This document shows positions 51,385 through 60,335 of a stretch of DNA of 64,000 nt, piece after piece; position 1 is the stretch's first letter, and every line of letters begins with the position of its first letter. The DNA is from Halobellus sp. MBLA0158 (GTDB lineage: Archaea; Halobacteriota; Halobacteria; Halobacteriales; Haloferacaceae). The translations under genes were made by a program, and so were the position numbers. Location: assembly GCF_041477585.1 (NCBI RefSeq), contig NZ_JBGNYA010000001.1:806001-870000 (forward strand). The letters run 5' to 3'. Below the pieces are notes generated by a model. The model saw only the letters and a program-made list of their open reading frames with translations. It searched no databases and was not told where the DNA came from.

Positions 51385-52608
51385 TCAGGAGCGCTTCAGC
51401 GCCTCGACGCCCGCCAGCGGCTGGCCCGTCAGCGCCCGGATGTAGGCGCCGCCGGCGATCGAGACGTGGTCGAAGTCGGCCTCGTTCAGCCCGTACATCC
51501 CGATCGCGCGGGAGGTGTCGCCGCCGCCGACGACCGAGAAGCAGTCGGTCTCGGCGATCGCTTCCAGCACCGTGACGGTCCCGACCGAGAACGCCTCCTC
51601 CTCGAAGACGCCGAGGGCGCCCTTCACGAAGACGGCCTCGGAGTCGCGGACGACGTCGGCGTACGCCTCCGCCGTCCTGGTGCCGACGTCGAGGTAGGAG
51701 ACGTCCTTCTCGTCGATGTCGGCGACGTCGACCTCCGCGCGCTCGCCGTCGTCGTCGTAGGCGAGGTCCGTCGCCAGCGTGATCTGGTCGCGGCGCTCTG
51801 TGAGCATCCCCTCGACGAGGTCGTGGTTCGCCTCCCACTGGGAGTCATAGAGGTCCTGCTCGGGGTCGAGGTCGAAGCCGAGCGGGCGGCCGTCGGCCCG
51901 GAGGAACAGCTCGCCCGCGATGCCGCCGAGCAGGAAGTTGTCGACCGCGTCGCCGAGGTTGTCCATCACGTCGATCACGTCGGTCGCCTTGGTCCCGCCG
52001 ACGACCATCGTCACCCGGCCGTCGAACTCCTTCGACGCGATGGCGGTGTTGGCCTCGTACTCGGTCTCCATCACGCGGCCGGCGTAGGCGGGCAGGACCA
52101 GCGGAAAGCCCACGAGCGAGGCGTGCGAGCGGTGGGCCGCCGAGTAGGCGTCGTTGACGTAGGCGTCGAAGTGGGGGGCGAGCGCCCGGACGAACTCCGT
52201 CTCGGCCTTCGCTTCGGGCGCTTCCTCGGGCAGTTCGTCCTCGCACATCCGGGTGTTCTCGAGGAGGAGGACCTCCTCGGCCTCGAGCGCCTCGATGGCG
52301 TCGACGGCGCGCTCGCCGTAGGTGTCCTCGACGAAGGCGACCTCGCGGTCGAGGTGGGCGGCGAGGATGTCGGCGTGGCCGGCGAGCGAGACGAAGTCGT
52401 CGCGGCCGGGCCGGCCCTGGTGGGCGAGCAGGACGACCCGGTGGCCCGCCTCGGCGAGCTCGCGGACGGTCTCGGCGTGGCGCTCGAAGCGGCGGTTGTC
52501 CTGGGGCTCGCCGTCCTCGATCGGGGAGTTCAGATCGAGGCGGACGAGGACGCGCTGTCCGGGGTCGAGGTCGTCGAGCGTGTCGAAGCTGGCGGTGGAG
52601 GTGGACAT
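51385..52608 (-). CDS. pgk: phosphoglycerate kinase
   Basis: The protein has 407 aa. N-terminal substrate-binding segment: VLVRLDLNSPIEDG (20-33) and the arginine segment EDTYGE...LLLENTR. C-terminal nucleotide-binding segments: GGTKATDV and SVVGGGDTSRAI. It makes ATP and 3-phosphoglycerate from 1,3-bisphosphoglycerate in glycolysis and the reverse in gluconeogenesis. It lies 81 bp downstream of the type I gap gene. A TATA-like box (about 52630-52640) 22-32 nt before its ATG suggests it can also be transcribed alone. The ATG is at 52606-52608. Confidence 0.95.
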   Translation of the reverse strand: MSTSTASFDTLDDLDPGQRVLVRLDLNSPIEDGEPQDNRRFERHAETVRELAEAGHRVVLLAHQGRPGRDDFVSLAGHADILAAHLDREVAFVEDTYGERAVDAIEALEAEEVLLLENTRMCEDELPEEAPEAKAETEFVRALAPHFDAYVNDAYSAAHRSHASLVGFPLVLPAYAGRVMETEYEANTAIASKEFDGRVTMVVGGTKATDVIDVMDNLGDAVDNFLLGGIAGELFLRADGRPLGFDLDPEQDLYDSQWEANHDLVEGMLTERRDQITLATDLAYDDDGERAEVDVADIDEKDVSYLDVGTRTAEAYADVVRDSEAVFVKGALGVFEEEAFSVGTVTVLEAIAETDCFSVVGGGDTSRAIGMYGLNEADFDHVSIAGGAYIRALTGQPLAGVEALKRS

Positions 52609-52689
52609 CGGTGAGTGTGTCGCGGGCGCGTTACTTAGTGCTACTCGGATCGGCTCCGATCCGGGGCGCGGATCGGGCCCGGACGCGAC

Positions 52690-53736
52690 TCACCCGTGAG
52701 TGACGTAGTGGGCGACGTCGAGCATCCGGTTCGAGAAGCCGTACTCGTTGTCGTACCACGTCAGGATCTTGTAGAGGCCGCCGCCGTTGACTTCATTTGT
52801 CGACTTAAGGTCGACCGTCGAGGAGAACGGCAGTCCCAGGATGTCCGAGGAGACGACCTCGTCGTCGGTGTAGCCCAGGACGCCCGCGAGCGGGCCCGAG
52901 TCGGCGGCGTCGCGGAAGGCGTCGTTGATCTCCTCGACGGTCGGCGCGGCGTCGAGGTCGACCACGAGCTCCGTGATCGAGCCGTTCGGGACGGGGACGC
53001 GGATCGCCATCCCGTCGAGTTTCCCTTCGAGCTGGGGGAGGATCTCGGTCGTCGCCTGCGCGGCGCCCGTGGAGGTCGGGACGATGTTCTCGGCGGCGGC
53101 CCTCCCTCGCCGGGTCTTCGCCATCGGGCCGTCGACGAGGTTCTGGCTCCCGGTGTAGGCGTGGACCGTGGTGAGGAGGCCGCTCTCGATGCCGAACTCC
53201 TCGTCGAGCACCTTCGCGACCGGGCTCACGGAGTTGGTCGTACAGGAGGCGTTCGAGACGACGTCCTCGCCGTCGTAGATGTCGTGGTTGACGCCGTAGA
53301 CCAACTGCTTCACGGGCGTCTCGCCCTTCGGCGGCGCGGAGATGATGACCTTGTCGGCGCCGGCCTCCAGGTGGGCCGAGGCGTCCTCGTGGGTGCGGAA
53401 GATGCCGGTACACTCCAGGGCCACGTCGACGTCGAGGTCGTCCCAGGGGAGTTCGGTGGGGTTCTGGACGTTGAACAGCGGGACGGAGCTGTCGCCGACG
53501 AGCAGCGTGTCGCCGTCGCGGTCGATCGCGTCGAGCCGGCCCATCACGGTGTCGTACTTCGCGAGATAGGCCATATCCTCGAAGTCCATCACGTCGTTGA
53601 TCCCGACGAGTTCGATGCGGGGATCCGCCCGGACGGCCCGCAGGACGTTCCGGCCGATCCGCCCGAAGCCGTTCAGGGCGACACGAACGGTCTCGTCGGC
53701 GTCGGCCGCGGCGTCGGTTTCATACTTTTCACTCAT
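52690..53736 (-). CDS. gap: type I glyceraldehyde-3-phosphate dehydrogenase
   Basis: The protein has 348 aa. It has the bacterial-type Rossmann motif NGFGRIGRN (22-30), catalytic Cys165 (SNASCTTNSV) and WYDNEYGFSNR near the C-terminus. Asp48 in GINDVMD suggests preference for NAD. The ATG at 53734-53736 (MSEKYE) is preferred over a GTG four codons earlier; an AGGAGG purine stretch lies about 20 nt upstream. Type I GAPDH is the glycolytic form in haloarchaea, which fits its coupling with pgk. Confidence 0.94.
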   Translation of the reverse strand: MSEKYETDAAADADETVRVALNGFGRIGRNVLRAVRADPRIELVGINDVMDFEDMAYLAKYDTVMGRLDAIDRDGDTLLVGDSSVPLFNVQNPTELPWDDLDVDVALECTGIFRTHEDASAHLEAGADKVIISAPPKGETPVKQLVYGVNHDIYDGEDVVSNASCTTNSVSPVAKVLDEEFGIESGLLTTVHAYTGSQNLVDGPMAKTRRGRAAAENIVPTSTGAAQATTEILPQLEGKLDGMAIRVPVPNGSITELVVDLDAAPTVEEINDAFRDAADSGPLAGVLGYTDDEVVSSDILGLPFSSTVDLKSTNEVNGGGLYKILTWYDNEYGFSNRMLDVAHYVTHG

Positions 53737-54005
53737 ATCCGAGTACACCTGCTCCTCCTACTTGAATCCCGGTGACGCACCCCCGGCTGATTCGGGCGAA
53801 GCGTCGATAAAGAAGGGCTGAGGTTCCGATTTCGTCTGTCCGTGCGCGGCGTGGCTGCGGGACCCTCGGCGGACGCACGCCACCCCCGGATTTGACCGTT
53901 CAGGCATCGTCCGTCTCCGTTCCTCGTGGACGGGGCGAATCGCCGGACTGGTCGATTCCGCCGCGGGGAGAAGGCTTTTCATCGGAACCGACCTACTACC
54001 CGGTG

Positions 54006-54368
54006 ATGAGAGACGACCGTGACGACCCGTTCGACGACTTCTTCGACGGGATCGAACGGATGATGGACGAAATGACCGGCAGCGACGCTTCCGGATTCGC
54101 CTCCGAGACCCACGTCGACATCTACGACGAGGGCGAGGAGCTCCGACTCGTCGCCGACCTCCCGGGCGTCTCGAAGGACGCCGTCGAACTCCAGTGCGAC
54201 GGCGAAGTGCTCACGATCTCCGCGGCGGGCCCGCGCCGCGAGTACGACGAGCGGATCCGCCTCCCGACCCGCGTCGACGAACACTCCGCCAGCGCCTCCT
54301 TCAACAACGGCATCCTCCAGGTCACCCTGGCGAAGATCGACGACTCCGCGTCGATCGACCTCGACTGA
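54006..54368 (+). CDS. small heat shock protein Hsp20
   Basis: The protein has 120 aa. The alpha-crystallin domain spans about 30-115 (ADLPGVSKDAVELQCDGEVL, then FNNGILQVTLAK). The N-terminal 25 residues are acidic with two Met pairs. It binds unfolding proteins and prevents aggregation without ATP. The C-terminal I-x-I anchor is poorly preserved (SASIDLD). Start ATG at 54006 (MRDDRDD). The region 53749-54005 holds the gap promoter and the upstream part of this gene, with nothing else recognised. Confidence 0.88.
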   Translation: MRDDRDDPFDDFFDGIERMMDEMTGSDASGFASETHVDIYDEGEELRLVADLPGVSKDAVELQCDGEVLTISAAGPRREYDERIRLPTRVDEHSASASFNNGILQVTLAKIDDSASIDLD

Positions 54369-54399
54369 TCGACCGGGTCGTCCTCGGACCGACCCGACC

Positions 54400-55266
54400 T
54401 CAGCCGCCGTTCTCCGCCGTCCGCTCGATCACGCCCGCCAGCCGGTCCCAGAATCCCGCCTCGTACTTCCCGTCGTCGATGGTCGGCCGGGCGTTCGTCT
54501 CGGAGACGACCGCCCGCCCGTCCGAGACCAGGATATCGACGCCGAGGTAGTCGATGCCGAGGACGTCCGCCGTCTCGACGGCGAGGTCCCGAAGCTCCCC
54601 GGGGACGTCGATCCGACGCGCCGACGCGCCCCGGTGGACGTTGTGCTTCCACCGGCCGGCGCTGTGTGCGTCCGCGGGCAGCCGGCGCTCGACCCCGCCG
54701 ACGACCTCGCCGTCCAGCACCATCACTCGGTAGTCGCGCGCGTCGGGGAGGAACTCCTGGAGGAGGTAGGACTTGTCGCCGGTCGCCCGGTAGTCGTGGA
54801 CGAGGTTCAGGTAGTCGACGATCCCGAGCAGGGAGTCGAGGTCGGGCGCCTTCGCGACGCCGACGCCCCGGGTCGTCGAGTTCGGCTTGACGACCACTGG
54901 GAAGTCGAGGTCGGACGCGGCCGCGAGGACTTCCTCCTCGTCGACGGGGTTCGAGACGAGCTTCGTCTCGGGGACGGGCACGTCCGCGCCGGCGAGCGCG
55001 GCGATCACCCCTGCCTTGTTCCGCGAGGTCGCGACCGCATCGCGGCCGTTCACCCACGGGATCCCGTGTTTGCCGTCGACGACGCCGCCCTCCATCAGCC
55101 GGCTCGGGTAGACGAATCCGACGTCGACGTCGCGGTCGGGCGGTTCGGTCAGATCGACCGCTCGCTCCGAGGCCTGCAGGTGTTCGACGGCGATTCCGCG
55201 GTCGGCGAGCGGCTCGCGCATCCGCTCGAACGTCTCCGCCGCGGTCGTCACGGCCAGGCGAAGCAT
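54400..55266 (-). CDS. RimK-like ATP-grasp ligase
   Basis: The protein has 288 aa. N-terminal domain (1-95), then the ATP-grasp core: NKAGVIAALAGADVPVPET, VVVKPNSTTRGVGVAK (nucleotide loop), LLQEFLPDARDYRVMVLDG and the metal-binding YLGVDILVSDG ... ETNARP. The family joins amino acids to an acid substrate (RimK modifies ribosomal protein S6; LysX acts in lysine synthesis; MptN and CofF in coenzymes). The neighbour L10e gene is suggestive but does not prove a ribosomal target. It converges on hsp20. Confidence 0.87.
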   Translation of the reverse strand: MLRLAVTTAAETFERMREPLADRGIAVEHLQASERAVDLTEPPDRDVDVGFVYPSRLMEGGVVDGKHGIPWVNGRDAVATSRNKAGVIAALAGADVPVPETKLVSNPVDEEEVLAAASDLDFPVVVKPNSTTRGVGVAKAPDLDSLLGIVDYLNLVHDYRATGDKSYLLQEFLPDARDYRVMVLDGEVVGGVERRLPADAHSAGRWKHNVHRGASARRIDVPGELRDLAVETADVLGIDYLGVDILVSDGRAVVSETNARPTIDDGKYEAGFWDRLAGVIERTAENGG

Positions 55267-55321
55267 CGGCTACGAGAACGGAGCGACGGTGCAAAAAGCG
55301 GTGGGGTCGGAGCCGGCGGCT

Positions 55322-55852
55322 CTACGAGACCAGCAGCTTCTCGCCCTTCTCGACGTCGATGCGGCACGGCGGCGACATCTTGTTGTAGGCGCGGCGCAGC
55401 GCGTCCTTGGCGACGTCGGCGTCCTCGGGGTCGCAGTAGACCGTGAAGATGCGCTCGTTCGCCTGGACCCGCGCGGCCGTGCCGACGGGCTTGCCGAACG
55501 CCTGGCGCATCCCGTCGGAGACGCGGTCCGCGCCCGCACCGGTCGCCTGCTTGTTCTCGCGCAGGACCTGGTGGGGGAACTTCCGGAGGACCATCTTGTA
55601 GTTCTCCTGGCCGACCTCCTTGAGCATCACGCGGTTCGCCGACAGCCGCGCGGACTCGAGCGACCCGTGGCGGATCTGGCACTCCTCTTCGATGCGGAGG
55701 CTGATCTGGACCTCGTAGTCCTGGGGACCGGTCTTGAGGTTGCCCATGTTGTGCTGTGCGATCTTCGAGCCGGGGATGCCGGTGATGTACTCGCGTCGCG
55801 TGTACGACGGTTTCGACAGCTCCCGGTACATCGAGGCGGGTTTGTCGGACAT
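55322..55852 (-). CDS. rpl10e: 50S ribosomal protein L10e (L16 family)
   Basis: The protein has 176 aa, the expected length. Typical segments are [21 protein letters not shown] (quoted in part), [14 protein letters not shown] and [21 protein letters not shown]. It is part of the large subunit near the A site and binds 23S and 5S rRNA. Start ATG at 55850-55852. The ATP-grasp gene follows 55 bp downstream on the same strand. Confidence 0.97.
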   Translation of the reverse strand: MSDKPASMYRELSKPSYTRREYITGIPGSKIAQHNMGNLKTGPQDYEVQISLRIEEECQIRHGSLESARLSANRVMLKEVGQENYKMVLRKFPHQVLRENKQATGAGADRVSDGMRQAFGKPVGTAARVQANERIFTVYCDPEDADVAKDALRRAYNKMSPPCRIDVEKGEKLLVS

Positions 55853-55940
55853 AGTTACTTGTGAAGGAGAACGCCCATACGACCTAAAAGCGCTTCGAAC
55901 TGTGCGCCGACTCGCCCGCGGCCACGTCGTCGGACCGCCG

Positions 55941-56672
55941 CTATGAGTCCCCGTCGCCGTCGACCGGCTCCAGCGCGACGAACTCCAGGTCCCGCTCGTC
56001 CAAGAGCGCGGCCGTCCGGTCGGTCACGGAGGGCGCCACGAGGACGCCGCGGACGCCCTCGTCGGGGAACTCCTCGTCGACGGCCTCGACGTAGCGCCGG
56101 AGTTGGCTCGCGGCCGAGGGGCCGACGCGCCGCCGCTTCAACTCCACGACGACCGGCCGCCCCGCCTCGTCGCTGCCGAAGACGTCGACCGGTCCGGCGG
56201 CGGTCTCCCGCTCGGTCGCGATCGGCTCGAACCCCGGCTCGACGAGGTCGGGCTCGTCGAGGATCCGCCGGCGGAGGTCCTCCTCGCTGCCGGTCAGCGT
56301 CAGGTCGCTCCGGTCGTCGACCTCGTAGGCCGTCACCTGCTCGATCCGCTCGAAGGCGACGTCGAGGACTTCGTCCGGCGAGGTGCGCTCGCTCCGGATC
56401 CGCAGCCGACCGTCGCGGACGCTCGCGCGGTGCGTACAGCCCGGCGGCTGCCAGTTCACGGGCTCGCGCCCCTCGTCGGTGTGGACGAGGATCGCCCCGT
56501 CGGGCTTGCAGACGACGAGCCGGTCGCCGGGGCCGAGGCTCGATGCGGCCCGGCCGTCGTACTCGACGGTGCAGCGGCCGAAGGCCGTCACCAGCCGGCC
56601 GTCGCCGAACGCCGATTCGAGGAGCCCCAGCGCGTCCCGGTGGGCGGGTCGGTGGAGCGTCGTAACCGCCAT
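55941..56672 (-). CDS. nucS: mismatch-specific endonuclease NucS/EndoMS
   Basis: The protein has 243 aa. The N-terminal half (1-110) is the DNA-binding beta domain ([24 protein letters not shown] in part, NWQPPGC). The C-terminal nuclease has the catalytic PVDVFGSD ... VVVELKRRR (Asp, Glu, Lys) and QLRRYVEA. It cuts both strands at mismatches and replaces MutS/MutL-type repair in many archaea and actinobacteria. The last residues ([11 protein letters not shown]) show no PCNA-binding motif like that reported for other archaeal NucS proteins, so interaction with PCNA may use another surface. Confidence 0.93.
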   Translation of the reverse strand: MAVTTLHRPAHRDALGLLESAFGDGRLVTAFGRCTVEYDGRAASSLGPGDRLVVCKPDGAILVHTDEGREPVNWQPPGCTHRASVRDGRLRIRSERTSPDEVLDVAFERIEQVTAYEVDDRSDLTLTGSEEDLRRRILDEPDLVEPGFEPIATERETAAGPVDVFGSDEAGRPVVVELKRRRVGPSAASQLRRYVEAVDEEFPDEGVRGVLVAPSVTDRTAALLDERDLEFVALEPVDGDGDS

Positions 56673-56737
56673 CTCCCCCGGAGTTCGCCTTCGCCGGGTA
56701 AAAACTGCGCGTCGTTCGACCGCGCGGGTCGGTCACC

Positions 56738-57151
56738 TCACCCCTCCGACGGACTCGCTCCGACCACCCTCTCCCACGCCGTCCGAGCCGCGACGCCGAC
56801 CACCGCCCCGACGGCGTTCGCGACCGCGTCGGCGATGCTCGCGGTGCGGGCCGCGATCGGTGCTTGGATGATCTCGACGCCGACGCCCACCGCGAACGCG
56901 ACGACGACCGCGAGGAGCGCGGCGCCCCTCCGAGGACCGGAGGCGTCGAACGCGGCCGCGAGGAGCCACGCCAGGACCGAGTACGCCCCGAGGTGTAGCC
57001 AGGTGTCGAGTCCGATCGCGAGGCCGCCGCCGGCGGAGCCGTTCGCCCCTTGGGCTGGGAGCACTCCCGAGGGATCGACCACCGACGCGAGCAGGACGAT
57101 GGCGAGCCAGGCGACCGCGAGCCGGCGCGGCCGTCGCGTCGCGGCCGCCAT
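56738..57151 (-). CDS. VanZ-like membrane protein
   Basis: The protein has 137 aa with helices at about 10-28, 45-68, 74-95 and 105-125. The segment LDTWLHLGAYSVLAWLLA carries the conserved His of VanZ proteins, and EIIQ is also typical. Function is unknown; VanZ gives low-level teicoplanin resistance in some bacteria, not relevant to archaeal walls. The ATG overlaps the aldo/keto reductase stop (ATGA), so the two are coupled. Confidence 0.82.
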   Translation of the reverse strand: MAAATRRPRRLAVAWLAIVLLASVVDPSGVLPAQGANGSAGGGLAIGLDTWLHLGAYSVLAWLLAAAFDASGPRRGAALLAVVVAFAVGVGVEIIQAPIAARTASIADAVANAVGAVVGVAARTAWERVVGASPSEG

Positions 57152-57987
57152 CAGGAGCGGAACTCGCTCAGCACCCCGCCGAGCATCGCGGCGCTCGATT
57201 TGAGCAGCGAGGGCTTCGTGAGCTCGTCGATCTCCGAGCGGGTGAGCTTGAAGTCGAAGAGCGCGAGGTTCTGTTCGAGGTGCGCCTCGCTCGCGGACTT
57301 CGGGATCACGACGACGTCGCGGTGCTGGGTCGCCCACCGGAGGACGACCTGCGCGGGCGTTTTGTCGTACGCCTCGGCGAGCCGCCGCACGTCGGGGTCG
57401 TCGAGCGCCTCGCCGCGGGCCAGCGGGCTGTAGGCCGTGAGGAAGAGCCCCTCCTCCTGGCAGTGGCCGAGCATCCCGCGCTGGGGCTTGTACGGGTGGA
57501 ACTGCACCTGATTCGTCACGACGTCCGCGTCGGCGGCGTCGCGAGCGCGGTCGAGCAGGACGCGCGGGAAGTTGCTGACGCCGACGTTTTCTACGGCGCC
57601 CTCTTCGACCAGCCGGTCCATCGCCGCCATCGTATCGCCGACCGACACGAGGGGATTCGGCCAGTGGAGCAAGAGGAGGTCGACGTACTCCGTGTCCAGC
57701 CGATCGAGGCTTCCCTCGGTCGATTCGAGGACGTCGTCGTAGCGGGCGTTCCCCGGCGCGACCTTCGTCGTCAGGAAGACGTCCTCGCGGTCGACGTCGC
57801 TGTCGGCGATCGCTCGGCCCACCTCGGATTCGTTCTCGTAGAGCTGTGCGGTGTCGATGTGTCGGTATCCCAGATCCAGCGCGGTCGACACCGCCTCGTA
57901 GCACGTCTCGCCGGTGAGCTGCCACGTGCCGAGCCCCACTTTCGGAACCCGCGTCCCGTACGCCTCCGCGTACTCCATCTCGACCAT
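57151..57987 (-). CDS. aldo/keto reductase
   Basis: The protein has 278 aa, a TIM barrel. The catalytic tetrad is visible: HIDTAQLYENE (Asp and Tyr), FLTTKV (Lys) and LLLLHWP (His). The C-terminal IPKSASEAHLEQN binds NADPH. It reduces aldehydes or ketones; the substrate is unknown. I chose the ATG at 57985-57987 (MVEMEYAE); another in-frame ATG lies three codons later. It forms an overlapping pair with the VanZ gene. Confidence 0.92.
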   Translation of the reverse strand: MVEMEYAEAYGTRVPKVGLGTWQLTGETCYEAVSTALDLGYRHIDTAQLYENESEVGRAIADSDVDREDVFLTTKVAPGNARYDDVLESTEGSLDRLDTEYVDLLLLHWPNPLVSVGDTMAAMDRLVEEGAVENVGVSNFPRVLLDRARDAADADVVTNQVQFHPYKPQRGMLGHCQEEGLFLTAYSPLARGEALDDPDVRRLAEAYDKTPAQVVLRWATQHRDVVVIPKSASEAHLEQNLALFDFKLTRSEIDELTKPSLLKSSAAMLGGVLSEFRS

Positions 57988-58455
57988 ACGCACGCTTCGA
58001 ACCCCGCCGCCGAGAACGTGTCGGCGGATCGTTCCGTTCCTCGATTCGACTCTCCGATTTTCCCAGGATATGAATCCGACAATAGCGGACAAATAGAACG
58101 ACTGAAAATAGAATTTTCTGAGAGTACACACTCATTTTCAGATCGAGATTAACTCCTATTCTATCTTTGACTATCAAGTAAAATAAAAATCAGTATTTAA
58201 GAAATAAGTAGAATTAAATACAATACTCGTATATCGGACAGAATTTGAACGGCTATCACATCCGTTTTCGGTGGATAAGCGAATTTTCACGCTCTGAATC
58301 ACCAGATTGGGGCGAAAATTCCATTTCGTCGATAGAGCGGCAGAGCCTGCAATTTAGTGTTTTGGACACCTCTGATCCGGAAATATCGGATTTCTCTGTG
58401 CAAATCACCGTACTTATATAACAAACTCACAACCCGAAATTTGGTGTCATAAACC
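57988..58455. other. AT-rich intergenic region before the orphan binding protein
   Basis: From about 58060 to 58450 the base composition is far more AT-rich than elsewhere in the window. It contains an inverted repeat CTGAAAAT (58102-58109) / ATTTTCAG (58134-58141). Close to the next gene is a TATA box CTTATATA (58414-58421). No open frame of convincing length or composition is present. It could be a foreign remnant or an extended control region. Confidence 0.55.
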
Positions 58456-59757
58456 GTGACAATCAATCGGCGGCAGTATCTCCGTGGTAGCGGGCTCGTA
58501 GTGACGACTGGACTGGCCGGACTCGCGGGCTGTTCCGGCGGATCGGGATCGGAATCGGACACGGAGTCCGACTCGGGTTCGGGAGGGGACTCCGAGACGG
58601 ACTCCGACTCGGGGACCGTGACCGGATCGAGTTCGAGCGGGACGTACACGATCGGGGCGACGATCCCGGAGACGGGCGTGTTCTCCTCGCTCGGACAGGA
58701 CCTCAAACGGGGCTACGAGATGGGCGTCCAGCGGATCAACGACAACGGCGGCCTCCACGGCCAGGAGGTCGAACTGATCGTCCGCGACGACGAGTCGACC
58801 CCGAAGAAGGTCCGCGAGGGGCTCCAGAGCATCATCAGCAACAACGACGTGGATATGCTCTGGGGAAGCTTCGCGGGCGTGCTCAACCTCGCGGCAGCGG
58901 CCGTCGCCGAGCGCTCGGAGATCCCGTTCTTGAAGATCGCCAGCTCCGGCGACAAGGTCCACGAACAGCAGGGCTTCGAGTGGACGTCGACGCCGTTCCC
59001 CGTCAGCACTGACCACACCCGAGGGACGAAAAACGCGCTCGATCTCATCCCCGAGAGCGAGCGGCCCTCGAAGGTGGCCATCTGGGCGCCGAACACCAAC
59101 TGGAGCATCGAGATGGCAGATATGTGGGAGCAGACGCTCACCGACGGCGGCTACGAGGTCGTCTTCCGCGGGAAACACCAGCTCCACTCCAAGGACTTCA
59201 CGACGCTCATCTCCGAGACGCAGTCGGCGGGTGCGGAGGTCCTCCTGGACACGCCGGCTCCCGACGGCGGCATCACGGCGATGCAGCAGATCAATAACTC
59301 CGATTACTCGCCGAAGCTCATCCAGTTCACCCGCGCCGCCGACACGAGCTCGTGGTGGTCCGCGATGGGCGAGGCCGGCGAGCACGTGCTGATGTCGCCC
59401 GGGTGGGTGCCGGGCCTGACCGGCAACGGCAACGAACAGATGATCCAGACCTACCGCGACACCTACGACATCGCCTCCGGGGAGCTCCTGCCCGTGATGG
59501 TCGGCGCGTCGTACAACCTCACGCAGGTGGCCGAACAGGCCGTCAACGCCGCCGAGGCGACCGACCGCGCGACCGTCCGCGACGCGATCCGCTCGGGCAC
59601 CTACGAGACGGTCTCGGGGAGCTTCGGCTTCGACGACTACGGCCGCCCCACCGACTTCACCACCCCGATGGGCCAGTGGATCGACGGGAATCAACACCTC
59701 GTCTCCCCCGAGACGGACGGCGAGGCCTTCCGCGAGATGGTCTATCCGATGTCCTGA
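58456..59757 (+). CDS. Tat-exported lipoprotein, branched-chain amino acid-type ABC binding protein
   Basis: The protein has 433 aa. The N-terminus has the twin-arginine motif NRRQYLRG (4-11) and lipobox LAGC with Cys26, followed by a Ser/Asp/Gly linker (27-62). The binding domain (63-433) begins YTIGATIPETGVFSSLGQDLKRG (in part) and matches LivJ-type periplasmic-binding proteins of the receptor family. No permease or ATPase gene is adjacent, so it is an orphan. Start GTG at 58456, 35-42 nt after the TATA box. It probably binds an amino acid or amide outside the membrane. Confidence 0.88.
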   Translation: MTINRRQYLRGSGLVVTTGLAGLAGCSGGSGSESDTESDSGSGGDSETDSDSGTVTGSSSSGTYTIGATIPETGVFSSLGQDLKRGYEMGVQRINDNGGLHGQEVELIVRDDESTPKKVREGLQSIISNNDVDMLWGSFAGVLNLAAAAVAERSEIPFLKIASSGDKVHEQQGFEWTSTPFPVSTDHTRGTKNALDLIPESERPSKVAIWAPNTNWSIEMADMWEQTLTDGGYEVVFRGKHQLHSKDFTTLISETQSAGAEVLLDTPAPDGGITAMQQINNSDYSPKLIQFTRAADTSSWWSAMGEAGEHVLMSPGWVPGLTGNGNEQMIQTYRDTYDIASGELLPVMVGASYNLTQVAEQAVNAAEATDRATVRDAIRSGTYETVSGSFGFDDYGRPTDFTTPMGQWIDGNQHLVSPETDGEAFREMVYPMS

Positions 59758-59892
59758 GGTGCGTCCCCGTCTCACGCCGAGCGTGTGCGTGTCGTCGGCG
59801 ACGGACCGCGTGCCTGCCCGCGTGGCAGCGATCCGAGATCGCGAGCGGATCTCCCGACCGGTGTCGGTGTGCAATGGACGCTACTCGGATCC

Positions 59893-60042
59893 TTTTCACT
59901 GCTCATTCCGTTCACGAAGATGCAGGAACATGCCGCCTCCCGGATGAACTACGTCCAGAAATGCTCGCTCCGCTGCGCCTTTCTGGTCTAGTTCAAATCG
60001 CGGTCGGGGGCGTTTTCACTGCTCACTTCGTTCGCAGGAAAA
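59893..60042. repeat. hairpin element with direct and inverted copies of the tRNA-Phe T-arm
   Basis: A direct copy of the tRNA-Phe acceptor/T-arm starts at 59931, 112 bp before the matching point of the true gene, preceded by the shared TTTTCACTGCTCA (59893 and 60013). The direct copy and its inverted form pair as GAACTA (59946-59951) / TAGTTC (59989-59994) with an inner stem CCAGAAA (59955-59961) / TTTCTGG (59980-59986). The preceding 59758-59892 stretch holds no gene I can recognise. Confidence 0.85.
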
Positions 60043-60116
60043 TGCCGCCTCCCGGATTTGAACCGGGGACAGCTCGATCTTCAGTCGAGTGCTCTCCCAG
60101 TCTGAGCTAAGGCGGC
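60043..60116 (-). tRNA. tRNA-Phe(GAA)
   Basis: Acceptor GCCGCCT pairs with AGGCGGC, anticodon stem CTCGA/TCGAG, loop CTGAAGA with GAA, T-arm CCGGTTCAAATCCGG, discriminator A. CCA is not encoded. A strong TATA box on the minus strand (TTTTTTATATA, 60139-60149) lies 23-33 nt upstream. Confidence 0.97.
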
Positions 60117-60335
60117 GCGCAGTTCGACCGAAGCCCAGTATATAAAAAAGGGTTTCGGATCGCCGCGCCGTCCGCGGGCCGTCGACGCGGGACGGCGTCC
60201 CCGTCGCGGCCGCTCGGGCCCGGATATGGCGGAAGCGTCCGGCGAGTGTCCCGTCGCGCTACGGCCTCGACGCCGACGCCGGTGGGCTCTTCTCGACCAG
60301 CATCTTTTTTCACGATGCCCCGGTTCGGTTCGGTG

